Assembly (NCBI RefSeq): GCF_014696715.1
Contig: NZ_JACJQO010000019.1
Coordinates: 186,001 to 250,000, forward strand
Source: Pseudanabaena sp. FACHB-2040
GTDB lineage: Bacteria; Cyanobacteriota; Cyanobacteriia; Phormidesmidales; Phormidesmidaceae
Direction of reading: 5' to 3'
Length of the DNA: 64,000 nt
How positions within the stretch are numbered: the first letter of the stretch is position 1; each line of letters opens with the position of its first letter. The position numbers and the translations under genes are program-made. The notes beneath the pieces were generated by a model that was not told where the DNA came from, ran no database searches, and saw only the letters and a program-made list of their open reading frames with translations. Shown one piece after another: positions 51,874-59,822 of the stretch.

Positions 51874-52737
51874 ATGCCTGACCTGCCAACGCCGCGCCAG
51901 ATTATCGAAACGCTGCTGCCTCAGCTTCGCGTTGCGGCTGCTTACGCCTACGAAATTCAGTCTAGAATCGCCTCTCTCCCCTCTAAAGATGCCGACAACT
52001 TCTTCGGGGCGGCCCTATCCGATGCCGACCTCTCGGTTCAGACCTTTATCGAAGTCGCCATGCTAGGGCTGTTTCCCCAGGTGCGATTTTTTGGAGAGGA
52101 GCACGAAAAGACCTACAACACCAAGTACTTTCGGGGCATTACCCTAGGCGAGCAGGACGACTACCTGGTGACGCTCGACCCGATTGACGGCACTCGCTTT
52201 TACCTAGATGGGCACTCAAATTTTCAGATTATTTTGTCGGTGCTAAACCGGGATGACTTTGAGGGTGCGATCGCAATTACCCCTGCCCAAAACATCTACT
52301 ACTACGCGCTCCGAGGGCAGGGGGCCTTTAAGGGTCACCTGCACGATTCTTTGGAAGACTGCGTGCCTTTGCAGGTTGAGTCTCCTCAAAATGCGGTTTT
52401 CTTGGGCTTTAGTATGGGCGGTCTAGCCAAACCCTTGCAGGATCGCTACTCAGTCATCAGCGTCAGCACCGACTATTCCCAGCAGACCCGAATTCCCAGC
52501 GTCAACGGCCTGCTCAGCGGCGAAATTTCGGGGGCAGTGCTAGCCAAAGGTAACTTCATCGATGGGGCAGCTCTGGCCTTTATTGCCCGTGAAATGGGCT
52601 ATATCGCCACTACCTTAGACGGTTCACCCTTTCCGCCGCTGCATACCTGTGAGAACTACCAGCTTCCTGGCCTAGTGATCGCAGCAACGGAGCAGATCTT
52701 GATGGATCTGCTCCGCGCAGTTAAAGCTCAGCTCTAG
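51874..52737 (+). CDS. Inositol monophosphatase-family (FIG) phosphatase
   Basis: From the ATG at 51874 the protein carries LVTLDPIDGTRFYL (the DPIDGT metal-binding motif) and GEEH earlier in the sequence. The C-terminal SGEISGAVLAKGNFIDGAALAFI matches the motif-2 Asp (IDGAALAF, in place of the usual WDxAA). It is a Mg-dependent, Li-sensitive-type phosphatase, perhaps acting on inositol phosphate, 3'-phosphoadenosine phosphate or fructose 1,6-bisphosphate. The frame starts at 51742, but the first 44 residues come from a repeat and are dropped. It is convergent with recA, one base apart. Confidence 0.88.
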   Translation: MPDLPTPRQIIETLLPQLRVAAAYAYEIQSRIASLPSKDADNFFGAALSDADLSVQTFIEVAMLGLFPQVRFFGEEHEKTYNTKYFRGITLGEQDDYLVTLDPIDGTRFYLDGHSNFQIILSVLNRDDFEGAIAITPAQNIYYYALRGQGAFKGHLHDSLEDCVPLQVESPQNAVFLGFSMGGLAKPLQDRYSVISVSTDYSQQTRIPSVNGLLSGEISGAVLAKGNFIDGAALAFIAREMGYIATTLDGSPFPPLHTCENYQLPGLVIAATEQILMDLLRAVKAQL

Positions 52738-52738
52738 C

Positions 52739-53812
52739 TTAGAAGTCTTGATCTTCTAAGACTTCCTCCTCCGCTTCATCTCCCGGCTCAACTTCAATGG
52801 GAGCCGCGTTGCCCGACATAAGCTTTTGCTTTAGCGCCTGCTCAATGTCCTGGGCAACCTGGGGATTTTCTTTCATGTAGATAATGGCATTGTCGCGGCC
52901 CTGACTGATGTTTTCGCCGTTGTAGCTATACCAGGCTCCCTTGCGGGTGACAATGCCGTTTTGCTCAGCCAGATCGACCAGACAGCCGATGGTTGAGATA
53001 CCTTCCCCAAAGATCACGTCAAACTCAGCTATGCGGAAGGGAGGGGCCACCTTGTTTTTAGCCACCTTCACCTTGGCCCGAATGCCAAACTCCTCAGTAC
53101 CCTTTTTCAGGGTTTGGATGCGGCGAATATCGAGCCGCACCGAGGCATAAAACTTAAGGGCATTGCCGCCGGTTGTGGTTTCTGGGTTGCCGTAGGAAAC
53201 ACCGATCTTGAGCCGGAGCTGGTTGAGGAAAATTACAGTACAGCCAGATTTGCCGATGTTGCCGGTAATTTTCCGCAGGGCTTGGCTCATGAGGCGGGCC
53301 TGTAGGCCGACGTGAGTATCGCCCATTTCACCTTCGATTTCGGCGCGAGGCACCAGGGCCGCTACCGAGTCCACCACCACAATATCTACCGCAGAGGATC
53401 GCACCAGCTGATCGACGATCTCTAGGCCCACTTCTCCAGTATCGGGTTGAGCGACCAACAGTTCTTCAATGTTGACGCCCAGTCTCTTGGAGTACTCTGG
53501 GTCGAGAGCATGTTCAGCATCGACAAAGGCAGCGGTGCCCCCCGCTTTTTGGACTTCTGCGATCGCATGTAGCGCCAGCGTCGTCTTACCAGAGCTCTCT
53601 GGCCCATAGATCTCAATTACTCGGCCCTTAGGCAAGCCGCCCCCCAGCGCCAAATCTAGCGTTAGCGCTCCAGTTGAGATTGTCTCCACCTTCATCCGGC
53701 CCGCGTCGCCCAGCCGCATGATGGAGCCTTTGCCGAAGTTTCGCTCAATCTGGCTTAGCACCAGGCTGAGCGCTTTTTGTTTATCGGAGTTATCCGCTGA
53801 AGCCTTAGCCAT
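52739..53812 (-). CDS. recA: Recombinase A
   Basis: RecA forms filaments on single-stranded DNA and drives strand exchange and SOS control. From the ATG at 53812 the 357-residue protein has Walker [10 protein letters not shown], Walker [10 protein letters not shown], the L1/L2 loops (GNPETTTGG) and the acidic C-tail. The frame continues to 53920, but the ATG at 53812 ([11 protein letters not shown]) after AGAGGCGC is the normal start. A palindrome lies upstream of this start. Confidence 0.97.
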   Translation of the reverse strand: MAKASADNSDKQKALSLVLSQIERNFGKGSIMRLGDAGRMKVETISTGALTLDLALGGGLPKGRVIEIYGPESSGKTTLALHAIAEVQKAGGTAAFVDAEHALDPEYSKRLGVNIEELLVAQPDTGEVGLEIVDQLVRSSAVDIVVVDSVAALVPRAEIEGEMGDTHVGLQARLMSQALRKITGNIGKSGCTVIFLNQLRLKIGVSYGNPETTTGGNALKFYASVRLDIRRIQTLKKGTEEFGIRAKVKVAKNKVAPPFRIAEFDVIFGEGISTIGCLVDLAEQNGIVTRKGAWYSYNGENISQGRDNAIIYMKENPQVAQDIEQALKQKLMSGNAAPIEVEPGDEAEEEVLEDQDF

Positions 53813-53924
53813 GCGCCTCTCACTCAAAGAATTATGCAGCAACAAAAAGTACGTGTCGCAACCGTTAGGTGCTAGTCTACCGGGAAACTTAGCCTTTGAA
53901 TGGCTGACCTTTCCATACAAATGT

Positions 53925-53940
53925 ACTATACCAGTATAGT
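53925..53940. promoter_or_regulatory. Palindrome in the recA-xseA intergenic region
   Basis: ACTATAC-ca-GTATAGT forms a 16-bp inverted repeat with perfect 7-bp arms. It overlaps the TATAGT/TATACT -10-like boxes expected for recA and lies between two divergent repair genes. It does not match the published cyanobacterial LexA box closely. It may bind another regulator, or be chance. Confidence 0.45.
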
Positions 53941-54015
53941 CCTATTCAAGGGTTTATTGCATCCTTAAACTAAGAGTGCCCCGTTTGATCCGGTTGATCC
54001 TTTCGGTTGTTCCTG

Positions 54016-55263
54016 ATGGATGCGTTTGCCCCTAACTTTTCGATCTCTTCCTTTGCCCTCAGCGTTGCTGGGCTGACGGAGTATATCAAGGCCGTCTTAG
54101 AGGAAAACAGCACCCTGCGGCAGGTTTGGGTTGTTGGCGAAGTCTCTAGCACCAAGTCACACTCCAGCGGCCTATTTTTTACCCTGCAAGACGAAGCGGG
54201 CACAGCGACAATTAACTGCGTAGCCTGGCGCAGCCAGCTGACCAAGCTCGCCAACCTACCTGAGATAGGTGCTCAAATTACTGTGCTGGGCAGCGTTCGG
54301 GTCTACCCTCAGCGCAGCAACTATCAGCTCACCGTTTGGCAGGTGCTGCCTACGGGCGACGGGCTGCGGGCGCTACGCTACCGTCAGCTACGCCAGCAGC
54401 TAACAGCAGAGGGCCTGTTTGACCCAGAGCGCAAGCGGCTCTTGCCGCGCTACCCCACCGCTTTGGCGGTAGTTACGTCCCCCCAAGCGGCTGCCTGGGG
54501 AGATATTCAGCGCACCTTGCAGCAGCACCATCCTGGCCTGCCCGTCATCTTTTCTCCGGCCACGGTACAGGGCGATCAAGCGCCTGCCTCTATTGTTCGC
54601 GCTCTGCAGCGAGTGGCTAAAGATGGTCGGGCTGATGTGCTGTTGCTGTCTCGTGGTGGCGGCGCAACTGAGGATCTAGACTGCTTTAACGATGAGCGAG
54701 TCGTGCGAGCGGTGGCTGCCTGCCCGATTCCAGTCATCACAGGAATTGGGCACCAGAGAGACGAGTCTCTGGCCGATTTAGCAGCAGACGTGTGTGCCCA
54801 CACGCCCACAGCTGCCGTTGCCATAGCAGTACCCGCGCTAGAGACCTGGCTAGCCGAACACCAAGAGCGGCTGCACCAGATCACGCTACTGATGCAGGAA
54901 ACGCTGTACGAAGCAGATCTTAAGAGCGGATCTCTGCGGCAGCGGCTGCAGCGCCTACGCCTAGATCGCCAGGTGCACCAAGAGCAGACCCGTCTAAGGC
55001 AGCTCAAGCGGCGGCTGGCTCAGGCCGTACAGGTGCGGCTGCGGCAGGCCGAAGACCGCTGCACCGCCCTACAGGAGCAGCTAACGACGCTAGATCCAGA
55101 GTCTGTCTTGCGGCGGGGCTATGCTCTGGTGCGGGCAGAAGGGGGCGAAGTGGTGACTCAGGCCAGCGCTTTGAACACGGGGCAATCCCTTAGCATTCAG
55201 CTAGCTCAGGGCCGCTTGACAGCTCAAATCACAGCCATTGAAGCCGATGACCCAGGCCCCTAA
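54016..55263 (+). CDS. xseA: Exodeoxyribonuclease VII large subunit
   Basis: XseA is the catalytic subunit of ExoVII, which degrades single-stranded DNA. It contains the N-terminal OB domain (LRQVWVVGEVSSTKSHSSGL) and the catalytic region VLLLSRGGGATEDLDCFNDE with PVITGIGHQRDESLADLAAD and PTAAVA. A coiled-coil arm (residues about 290-370) completes the architecture. The ATG at 54016 is preferred over a TTG at 54007. xseB follows 53 bases later, and recA is divergent. Confidence 0.95.
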   Translation: MDAFAPNFSISSFALSVAGLTEYIKAVLEENSTLRQVWVVGEVSSTKSHSSGLFFTLQDEAGTATINCVAWRSQLTKLANLPEIGAQITVLGSVRVYPQRSNYQLTVWQVLPTGDGLRALRYRQLRQQLTAEGLFDPERKRLLPRYPTALAVVTSPQAAAWGDIQRTLQQHHPGLPVIFSPATVQGDQAPASIVRALQRVAKDGRADVLLLSRGGGATEDLDCFNDERVVRAVAACPIPVITGIGHQRDESLADLAADVCAHTPTAAVAIAVPALETWLAEHQERLHQITLLMQETLYEADLKSGSLRQRLQRLRLDRQVHQEQTRLRQLKRRLAQAVQVRLRQAEDRCTALQEQLTTLDPESVLRRGYALVRAEGGEVVTQASALNTGQSLSIQLAQGRLTAQITAIEADDPGP

Positions 55264-55316
55264 CCCCTAATTTTGTAAAGATTACCTGTAAAGATACCTT
55301 GTAAGGAACTGGCCTC

Positions 55317-55544
55317 ATGCCCGCTAAATCTACTCGCAAATCGGCTCCCGACGACTGGAATTATGAGGTCGCTGTCAGCGAAGTCGAAACCCTAATTGCC
55401 CAGCTAGAAGCGGGCGAGCTGCCTCTAGCAGATGTGTTTACCCAGTTTGAAAAGGCAGTGACCGTGCTCCAGCAGTGCGAAACCTATCTCACTGCAAAGC
55501 GGCAGCAGGTAGACCTGCTGATTGAAACGTTAGAAGAAGCTTAA
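55317..55544 (+). CDS. xseB: Exodeoxyribonuclease VII small subunit
   Basis: The 75-residue protein is a helical XseB: NYEVAVSEVETLIAQLEAGELPLADVFTQFEKAVTVLQQCE carries the conserved EEALxxLExIVxxLExGxxxLxxxL pattern. It wraps around the XseA arms to form the active multimer. It follows xseA on the same strand and is convergent with gpsA, with a one-base gap. The length and order make the call firm. Confidence 0.95.
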   Translation: MPAKSTRKSAPDDWNYEVAVSEVETLIAQLEAGELPLADVFTQFEKAVTVLQQCETYLTAKRQQVDLLIETLEEA

Positions 55545-55545
55545 A

Positions 55546-56544
55546 CTAGGGCCGAGGCGGCTGGACTGGTTCGATTTTCCCAGGATCGACGGCCTCTGGC
55601 TTGAGTTCTCTACCCATCAGGGCCATTACCGCTTCTTGGGGCGTGATTTCTCCCTTGAGCAGGCAGTGTACCTGATAGGAAATTGGGGCATAGATGTTTT
55701 CCCGCTGGGCAATCGCCATCAGCACGTGGGCCGTGTTGACCCCTTCGGCAGTGCTGCCCAGATCTTCTAAAATTTGCTCCAGCGGCTTGCCTTGGGCTAG
55801 CCCGCAGCCGACTCGGTAATTGCGGCTTAGGGGGCTGGTGCAGGTGGCTAGCATATCGCCCAAGCCCGATAGGCCAAAGAAGGTATCGGGCCGTCCGCCT
55901 AAATGAGTGCCAATACGAATGACCTCGGGCAGGGCGCGGGTGATTAGGGCAGCGCGGGCATTGTAGCCCAGGTTGAGGCCGTCGCACACACCGACTGCGA
56001 TCGCAATTACATTCTTCAGCGTGCCCCCCAGTTCAGCCCCCAGCGGATCACTGCTGCTGTAGACCCGAAAGGTTTCAGAGGCGAAGACGCGCTGTAGCGT
56101 GGCTGCTGCCGCTGCCGTCTCACTCGCCACTACCGTTGCCGCAGGCAGATCCGCCTCAATCTCCTTTGACAGGTTAGGCCCCGATAGCACTACCACAGGA
56201 TGGCCGGGAAACGCCTGTTTGAAAATACGCGATGGCGTTAGGGTCGTGGCTGGGTCTAACCCCTTGGTAGCGGTTCCCAAAATGCTGCTCTCCGGCAAGT
56301 TGAGTGCAACTAGCCGCTCTACCAGTTCAGGCACCCCTTTCATCGGAATGACCGAGAGAATCACCTCAGCTTCGGCCACTGCCGCCTCAAGGCTTAAGGT
56401 ACCTCGCCGCGACCAGAGACGCACCTGGTGGCCGTTGTGGGTAGCCAGCCGAGACAGGGCCATGCCCCATGCCCCTGCCCCCAAAATTGCCAGCGTCACT
56501 GGCTCTGAATTTAGCTCAGGAAACGGTCGAGTCAACGCAGCCAT
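55546..56544 (-). CDS. gpsA: Glycerol-3-phosphate dehydrogenase [NAD(P)+]
   Basis: GpsA makes sn-glycerol 3-phosphate from dihydroxyacetone phosphate for phospholipid synthesis. The 332-residue protein has the Rossmann AILGAGAWGMALSRLATHNGH, the LSGPNLSKEI region and the AIAVGVCDGLNLGYNARAALITR catalytic region. The C-terminal half (GLSGLGDMLATCTSPLSRN) matches. Start and length fit. The gene is convergent with xseB by a one-base gap. Confidence 0.96.
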   Translation of the reverse strand: MAALTRPFPELNSEPVTLAILGAGAWGMALSRLATHNGHQVRLWSRRGTLSLEAAVAEAEVILSVIPMKGVPELVERLVALNLPESSILGTATKGLDPATTLTPSRIFKQAFPGHPVVVLSGPNLSKEIEADLPAATVVASETAAAAATLQRVFASETFRVYSSSDPLGAELGGTLKNVIAIAVGVCDGLNLGYNARAALITRALPEVIRIGTHLGGRPDTFFGLSGLGDMLATCTSPLSRNYRVGCGLAQGKPLEQILEDLGSTAEGVNTAHVLMAIAQRENIYAPISYQVHCLLKGEITPQEAVMALMGRELKPEAVDPGKIEPVQPPRP

Positions 56545-56921
56545 AAATCAGACTAAAGTCGCAACCATAGCGTACCGCACCAGCGCAACCCTCAGCCTGC
56601 CAGTAGTGGGCAAACGTTAACCCTCGGGAAGAAGTACAAAAAGAAGTAAAAAAGGAGACATCGATAGGGGCGTTATCCCCTAGCCGCAACTTTCCCGATT
56701 GAGCGAAAGTCTCTCACTGGAAAGATGAGGGAACAAAGCTTTACGTTCCACAATGATTGCTTTCAAGCTGCTGTGGCAGAGAGTAAAATACTTTTTTGCT
56801 TTCCGTCCTTCTGAAACGAAGAGTTTACGGCATCCTCGTATTTATACGTAGGGATTTCTGTAACAGACCGCTTTGGAATGCTGTCTAAATACTGTTTATC
56901 TGTTCCCTGTCTAGACAATCC
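56545..56921. other. Intergenic region with a small possible ORF
   Basis: The 377-base gap between divergent genes contains an aromatic/basic-rich ORF of 32 codons at 56753-56851 with no clear ribosome site. A GGGG/CCCC-type short hairpin lies near 56667. Promoters are expected here but not resolved. Confidence 0.45.
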
Positions 56922-57215
56922 ATGAATACTGTGTATCCAGTCAGGCTATTTATCCGCAACAAAGCTCGAGACAAGCTGTTAGAAGCCCTCGGCGGCAACC
57001 CGTCTGAGGTGTCTCTCGATGGCTCTCTGCTCTGGGATGTAACCAATACGCTGCTGCAGCCCACAACCAGCCCCAACCTGTACCGCCCCTACCCCTCACG
57101 AGATTTGGCTGCTCAAGTCGAAGAACAGACAGCGGATGAGATCGCTTCAGCCTACATCCGAATCAAGCAGCAGGCCACTAATCCCCTAGTGCAGCGACTC
57201 AACCAGCTGCTGTGA
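56922..57215 (+). CDS. Small hypothetical protein, 97 residues
   Basis: The 97-residue protein has no signal or membrane segment. Its sequence MNTVYPVRLFIRNKARDKLL...LLWDVTNTLLQPTTSPNLYRP has an ordinary composition and reads as a real protein. I do not recognise the family. It is followed by a good terminator at 57286-57325 and lies next to convergent cobQ, which gives no functional hint. Confidence 0.7.
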   Translation: MNTVYPVRLFIRNKARDKLLEALGGNPSEVSLDGSLLWDVTNTLLQPTTSPNLYRPYPSRDLAAQVEEQTADEIASAYIRIKQQATNPLVQRLNQLL

Positions 57216-57285
57216 CGGGCTCCATTTCTCCAACGACTTGCGGCTTACTGCCAAAGAACTTACGGGGCCAAAAATCATCACTCCG

Positions 57286-57325
57286 GTCGCCAACTGCTTA
57301 GACAGTTGGCGACGGCTTCTTTTTG
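57286..57325 (+). terminator. Rho-independent terminator
   Basis: GTCGCCAACTG (57286-57296) and CAGTTGGCGAC (57303-57313) form an 11-bp stem. A TTCTTTTT run follows. It terminates the 97-residue gene and separates it from cobQ. Confidence 0.9.
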
Positions 57326-57359
57326 GGTTGCCCCAGACTCGCGTTTTACCCTAATGGGC

Positions 57360-58850
57360 TCACTTCAGCAGCGGTTCTAGGTCAAGGTGAGACTCGATAG
57401 TGTCGGCCAGTGCATTTAGCATGGCCTCCCGCTGCTCTCGGTAGTTGGGAATACCGGTTGGCATCGAACCTAGGCCGCGCTGCTGGCGCAACCGGTTGAG
57501 CCAGGCTCGTCGCCAAGGCCCGTTGTCAAACACGCCGTGCAGGTAGGTGCCCCAGAGGGAAAGGGAGTTGTCCACCACGCCCAGACTGCGATCGTCAAAC
57601 AAAAACTCAAACTTGGTGCCGTTTTCGTCTTGGCCCTCAGAGAGAATGAGCTGAGTGCGCCCTTGGTGAAGCTCGTAGCCAGAGACAGGTAGCCCCTCTT
57701 GAGGAAATCGAGAGCTGACTGTGCGCTGGCGAGCTATCTTCTGTTGGGTGATTACGGTTCGTAGGGGAAACATTCCTAGACCCTGAAAGCGGCCTTCGTG
57801 ACCTTCTAATCCTTCCGGGTCGGCCAGAAACTGGCCCATCATTTGAAATCCGCCGCAAATCCCCATGATTGTGCCGCCAGCGGCAACGTAGTTTTGCAGA
57901 GATTCGGCCATGCCTGAGCGCTGCAGCTGCAACAGATCGGCAATTGTGGTCTTGGTGCCCGGCAAAATCACGGCATCGGGGTAGCCCAAGGTTTCTTTAG
58001 GACTGAGGTAAACCACCCGAACGCTGGGTTCCGATTCTAACGGGTCAAAGTCGGTAAAGTTGGAAATTCGGGGCAGGCGAATGACGGCAACGGTTACCTC
58101 TGCCTGTCCATTACCGCCAGGATTACGATCCATCAGCGATAGAGAGTCTTCTGCCGGGAAGGCTTCTTCAAGCCACGGAATCACGCCAAGAACGGGAATT
58201 CCGGTGCGTTCCTGCAGCCACTCAATACCGGGCTGAAGCAGCTCTAGCTGGCCGCGAAACTTATTGATGATAATGCCTTTGACTAAGGCGCGTTCGTCTG
58301 GGTCAAGCAGCTCCAGGGTGCCAACAATATGGGCAAACACGCCGCCTCGATCAATGTCGGCGACCAAAACGGTAGGGGCCTGCAGGTGCTTAGCCACCCG
58401 CATGTTGGTTAAGTCGCGATGCTTGAGATTGATCTCGGCAGGGCTGCCGGCCCCTTCACACACCACAAAGTCAAAATCCTGACTAAGGCGGGTCAGGCTT
58501 TCCTGAATAGCCTGCCAGCCCAGGTCAAAAAACTTCTCGTAATATTGGCTCGCGGTGGTGCGGCCAACGGGTCGGCCCTTAAGAATGACTTGGGAAGTCA
58601 TGTCACCCTGGGGCTTAAGCAGAATGGGGTTCATCTCAACCTGGGGCGGCACTCCAGCAGCCCAAGACTGAACCGCCTGAGCATAGCCTACTTCGGCTCC
58701 GCTCGCGGTGACATAGGAGTTAAGGGCCATATTTTGCCCCTTAAAAGGGGCAACTCGCCAACCTCGGCGGCTCAAGATTCGACAGAGCGCTGTCGTAATC
58801 AACGATTTTCCGGCATGAGATGAAGTTCCCACGACCATAATCGCTTTCAT
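57360..58850 (-). CDS. cobQ: Cobyric acid synthase (CobQ/CbiP)
   Basis: CobQ amidates cobyrinic acid a,c-diamide at four positions with glutamine and ATP, in B12 synthesis. From the ATG at 58850 (MKAIMVVGTSSHAGKSL) the 496-residue protein has the dethiobiotin-synthetase-like P-loop. The second part is a class I glutamine amidotransferase with the ICGGFQMMG nucleophile region. The frame extends further upstream but its first residues are unconserved, and GGAGAC precedes the chosen start. No cobalamin riboswitch is evident. Confidence 0.95.
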   Translation of the reverse strand: MKAIMVVGTSSHAGKSLITTALCRILSRRGWRVAPFKGQNMALNSYVTASGAEVGYAQAVQSWAAGVPPQVEMNPILLKPQGDMTSQVILKGRPVGRTTASQYYEKFFDLGWQAIQESLTRLSQDFDFVVCEGAGSPAEINLKHRDLTNMRVAKHLQAPTVLVADIDRGGVFAHIVGTLELLDPDERALVKGIIINKFRGQLELLQPGIEWLQERTGIPVLGVIPWLEEAFPAEDSLSLMDRNPGGNGQAEVTVAVIRLPRISNFTDFDPLESEPSVRVVYLSPKETLGYPDAVILPGTKTTIADLLQLQRSGMAESLQNYVAAGGTIMGICGGFQMMGQFLADPEGLEGHEGRFQGLGMFPLRTVITQQKIARQRTVSSRFPQEGLPVSGYELHQGRTQLILSEGQDENGTKFEFLFDDRSLGVVDNSLSLWGTYLHGVFDNGPWRRAWLNRLRQQRGLGSMPTGIPNYREQREAMLNALADTIESHLDLEPLLK

Positions 58851-58966
58851 GCAAAGTCTCCAAGGGTAGTTGTGGGGGTGACAACCATCAGGAAAGGTAA
58901 CCGGAGAGAGGGCTAAAATCGGGTCCAATCTCAGGGGCATCTAGAGACTGAATACTGTCGCAAAAC

Positions 58967-59386
58967 CTACTGTAGCCAGCCAGGAAAGCGCAGCCAGCGG
59001 CTCAACGCATTATATATGTGATCCCTGAGCCCCGACTGGAAATCCGGAAAACCCTCTGCCTCAAATTTTTCCAGGAGCTGCCGACCCAGCGGGGTGAGGC
59101 GAAAACTATCGGTAAGGCCTTGACCATCGACTTCTCGGCGCAGCAGCCCGACCGCTATTAGCCACATCAGCTCGCCGTCAGCCGTTAGCTCTGACAAGGG
59201 GGCGCGGGTATAGCCGTTGTGAATGCCGCGGTTGTCGGTAATAGTGCGCAGGGAGACACTTTGCGATCGCATATCCGCCAGCAGCTTGGGCCTAAAGGGT
59301 GAACACCGCAGAGCCCTTTCGGCCCGCCGTCTAGTTTCAGTAGGGTATTCAATGGCGTCCATTGGCCCAGACTTGGTGGATGTCAT
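58967..59386 (-). CDS. Hypothetical protein, winged-helix-like, 139 residues
   Basis: The soluble protein contains a helix-turn-helix-like segment (LTADGELMWLIAVGLLRREVDGQGLTDSFRLTPLGRQLLEKF), with a beta wing TDSFRLTPLG, resembling small winged-helix regulators. It starts MTSTKSGPMDAIEYP with the conserved-looking ERALRCSPF. It may be a DNA-binding regulator, but no direct evidence is available. The family name is not recalled with certainty. It is on the same strand as cobQ and upstream of it. Confidence 0.65.
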   Translation of the reverse strand: MTSTKSGPMDAIEYPTETRRRAERALRCSPFRPKLLADMRSQSVSLRTITDNRGIHNGYTRAPLSELTADGELMWLIAVGLLRREVDGQGLTDSFRLTPLGRQLLEKFEAEGFPDFQSGLRDHIYNALSRWLRFPGWLQ

Positions 59387-59479
59387 ACTCCGCTGCTCGC
59401 TACCATCTTTACAATTCTAGTCTGCTTATTTGACTGCTTAATTTTGGCACCGTGATTTTGACTGAAGAAAGCCTATTTC

Positions 59480-59493
59480 GTAACAAGAGATAC
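59480..59493 (+). promoter_or_regulatory. Candidate NtcA-binding site GTA-N8-TAC
   Basis: GTAACAAGAGATAC matches the GTAN8TAC core. TATCAA at 59516-59521 is 22 bases downstream, the spacing of NtcA-activated promoters. NtcA activates nitrogen-assimilation genes when 2-oxoglutarate is high. Guanidine use as a nitrogen source fits this control. Confidence 0.55.
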
Positions 59494-59598
59494 TTTTGGG
59501 ATGCGGATTGCTTGCTATCAATACAGTCAAGCAATTACAGCGTAGAAGCCTAGGGGCACGCTTTAGACCACTTGTTAGAGCATTTTTAGAATAGGAAG

Positions 59599-59735
59599 CT
59601 TCTAGGGTTCCGGTTTTGGTCTGCTGCCGCAGTCAAAATGTGCTGGTCCGAGAGAAGCAGCTGGTTATAAATGGGGACTCGTTCAACTTGACCCCATTTT
59701 GATCGGTCACACGGCGGGATAAAAGCCCGGGAGGC
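59599..59735 (+). promoter_or_regulatory. Guanidine-I (ykkC) riboswitch aptamer
   Basis: The conserved ykkC blocks appear in order: CTAGGGTTCCGG (59602-59613), CTGGTCCGAGAGA (59643-59655), ACACGGCGGGATAAAAGCC (59709-59727) and GGGAGGC (59729-59735). The 5' GCTTC and 3' GAGGC close the outer stem. The class binds guanidinium and turns on detoxification or degradation genes. Here it sits directly upstream of a guanidine hydrolase gene. Confidence 0.93.
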
Positions 59736-59769
59736 ATAGCGGAGCATTTAGCCGCTGGCTTCCTGGGCT
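59724..59769 (+). terminator. Riboswitch expression-platform terminator
   Basis: AGCCCGGGAGGC (59724-59735) pairs with GCTTCCTGGGCT (59758-59769), with an inner AGCGG/CCGCT stem. The 5' arm is also the 3' end of the aptamer, so ligand binding and termination are mutually exclusive. The downstream T content is modest. Confidence 0.85.
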
Positions 59770-59822
59770 TCGTTGTATTGTTCTATTGTCACTTCTGTAC
59801 CGTCACCTTCTACCCAAAAATC

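Larger units (their letters stand above)
59387..59822 (+). other. Regulatory leader of the guanidine operon
   Basis: This 436-base gap holds, in order, a candidate NtcA box (59480-59493), a possible -10 box near 59516, the guanidine-I aptamer (59599-59735) and an overlapping terminator (59724-59769), then about 50 bases to the gdmH ATG. It has no gene. Confidence 0.75.

Noticed and set aside
58851-58966. Possible cobalamin riboswitch before cobQ
   Set aside because: The gap is short and I could not find the conserved B12-box pattern.
59778-59822. Upstream extension of gdmH
   Set aside because: It begins in the riboswitch leader just after the terminator, and the conserved protein starts at the ATG at 59823.
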